21,333 nucleotides of DNA, taken from NCBI GenBank assembly GCA_025925185.1, contig JAICLV010000026.1:1-21333 (forward strand), read 5' to 3'. Positions 21,300-21,333 of the stretch are shown here, in pieces (the stretch's first letter is position 1; each line of letters begins with the position of its first letter). This DNA comes from Acidothermaceae bacterium (GTDB lineage: Bacteria; Actinomycetota; Actinomycetes; Acidothermales; Acidothermaceae). The translations under genes and the position numbers were made by a program. A model generated the notes under the pieces. It did not search any database. It saw only the letters and a program-made list of their open reading frames with translations, and was not told the DNA's origin.

Positions 21300-21333
21300 G
21301 GCACCACCAACATCACGGCACCACCAACATCAC
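21295..21333. repeat. 17-bp tandem repeat at the right edge
   Basis: The unit ATCACGGCACCACCAAC occurs at 21295-21311 and 21312-21328 with no mismatch, and a third copy begins at 21329 and runs off the window. On the minus strand it covers the end of an upstream open frame and the start of the flippase-like gene. Confidence 0.9.

Overview
The window is GC-rich, gene-dense bacterial chromosome. GTG and TTG starts, a SEC-C/DUF5926-type protein, a PadR/HAAS pair, a Yx(FWY)xxD lipoprotein and an actinobacterial-style THI-box all point to an actinomycete (Actinomycetota). I cannot name the genus. I see no rRNA, tRNA, CRISPR array, phage gene or transposase. Every gene-free stretch is shorter than about 260 bp. 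Most genes look like chromosomal housekeeping or accessory functions.

Layout. Bases 1-3517 (minus strand) hold the DUF5926-like protein, a small anti-sigma-type ATPase and a large PAS-GAF-PAS sensor histidine kinase. Bases 3540-5375 hold a divergent YbjQ-family gene, then a minus-strand CytX-like NCS1 permease under a TPP riboswitch, so probably a thiamine-precursor importer. Bases 5418-5472 are a compact 55-bp palindromic element. Bases 5481-8964 (minus) hold an Fpg/Nei glycosylase, a DoxX-like membrane protein and a class B penicillin-binding protein. Bases 9037-10199 (plus) hold a YdcF-like protein and a secreted-repeat lipoprotein. Bases 10193-13670 (minus) form a tight series: site-2 protease with CBS domains, SugE-type SMR transporter, PadR regulator, HAAS-domain membrane protein and PIG-L deacetylase. 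PadR has its own palindrome-covered, apparently leaderless promoter.

Bases 13789-15140 hold a CdaR/PucR-type regulator flanked by three copies of the palindrome TTGCC-N7-GGCA(A/G). One lies on the protease side and two lie in the divergent region shared with a small Cys-rich protein that is translationally coupled to a TerC-family membrane protein. Bases 16438-19011 hold a proline-rich membrane protein (minus) and an ABC transporter pair (plus) whose permease carries a one-base frameshift in a G tract. Bases 19008-21299 (minus) are an overlapping trio: flippase-like membrane protein, stand-alone RibD-type reductase and GTP cyclohydrolase II. This looks like part of a pterin or pyrimidine-derived pathway that continues beyond the right edge.

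The strongest leads are the shared palindromes around the PucR-type gene, the PadR promoter/operator, the Cys-rich protein coupled to TerC, the RibA/RibD/flippase trio and the 55-bp palindrome. All four convergent gene pairs overlap at their 3' ends, so little room is left for classical terminators.
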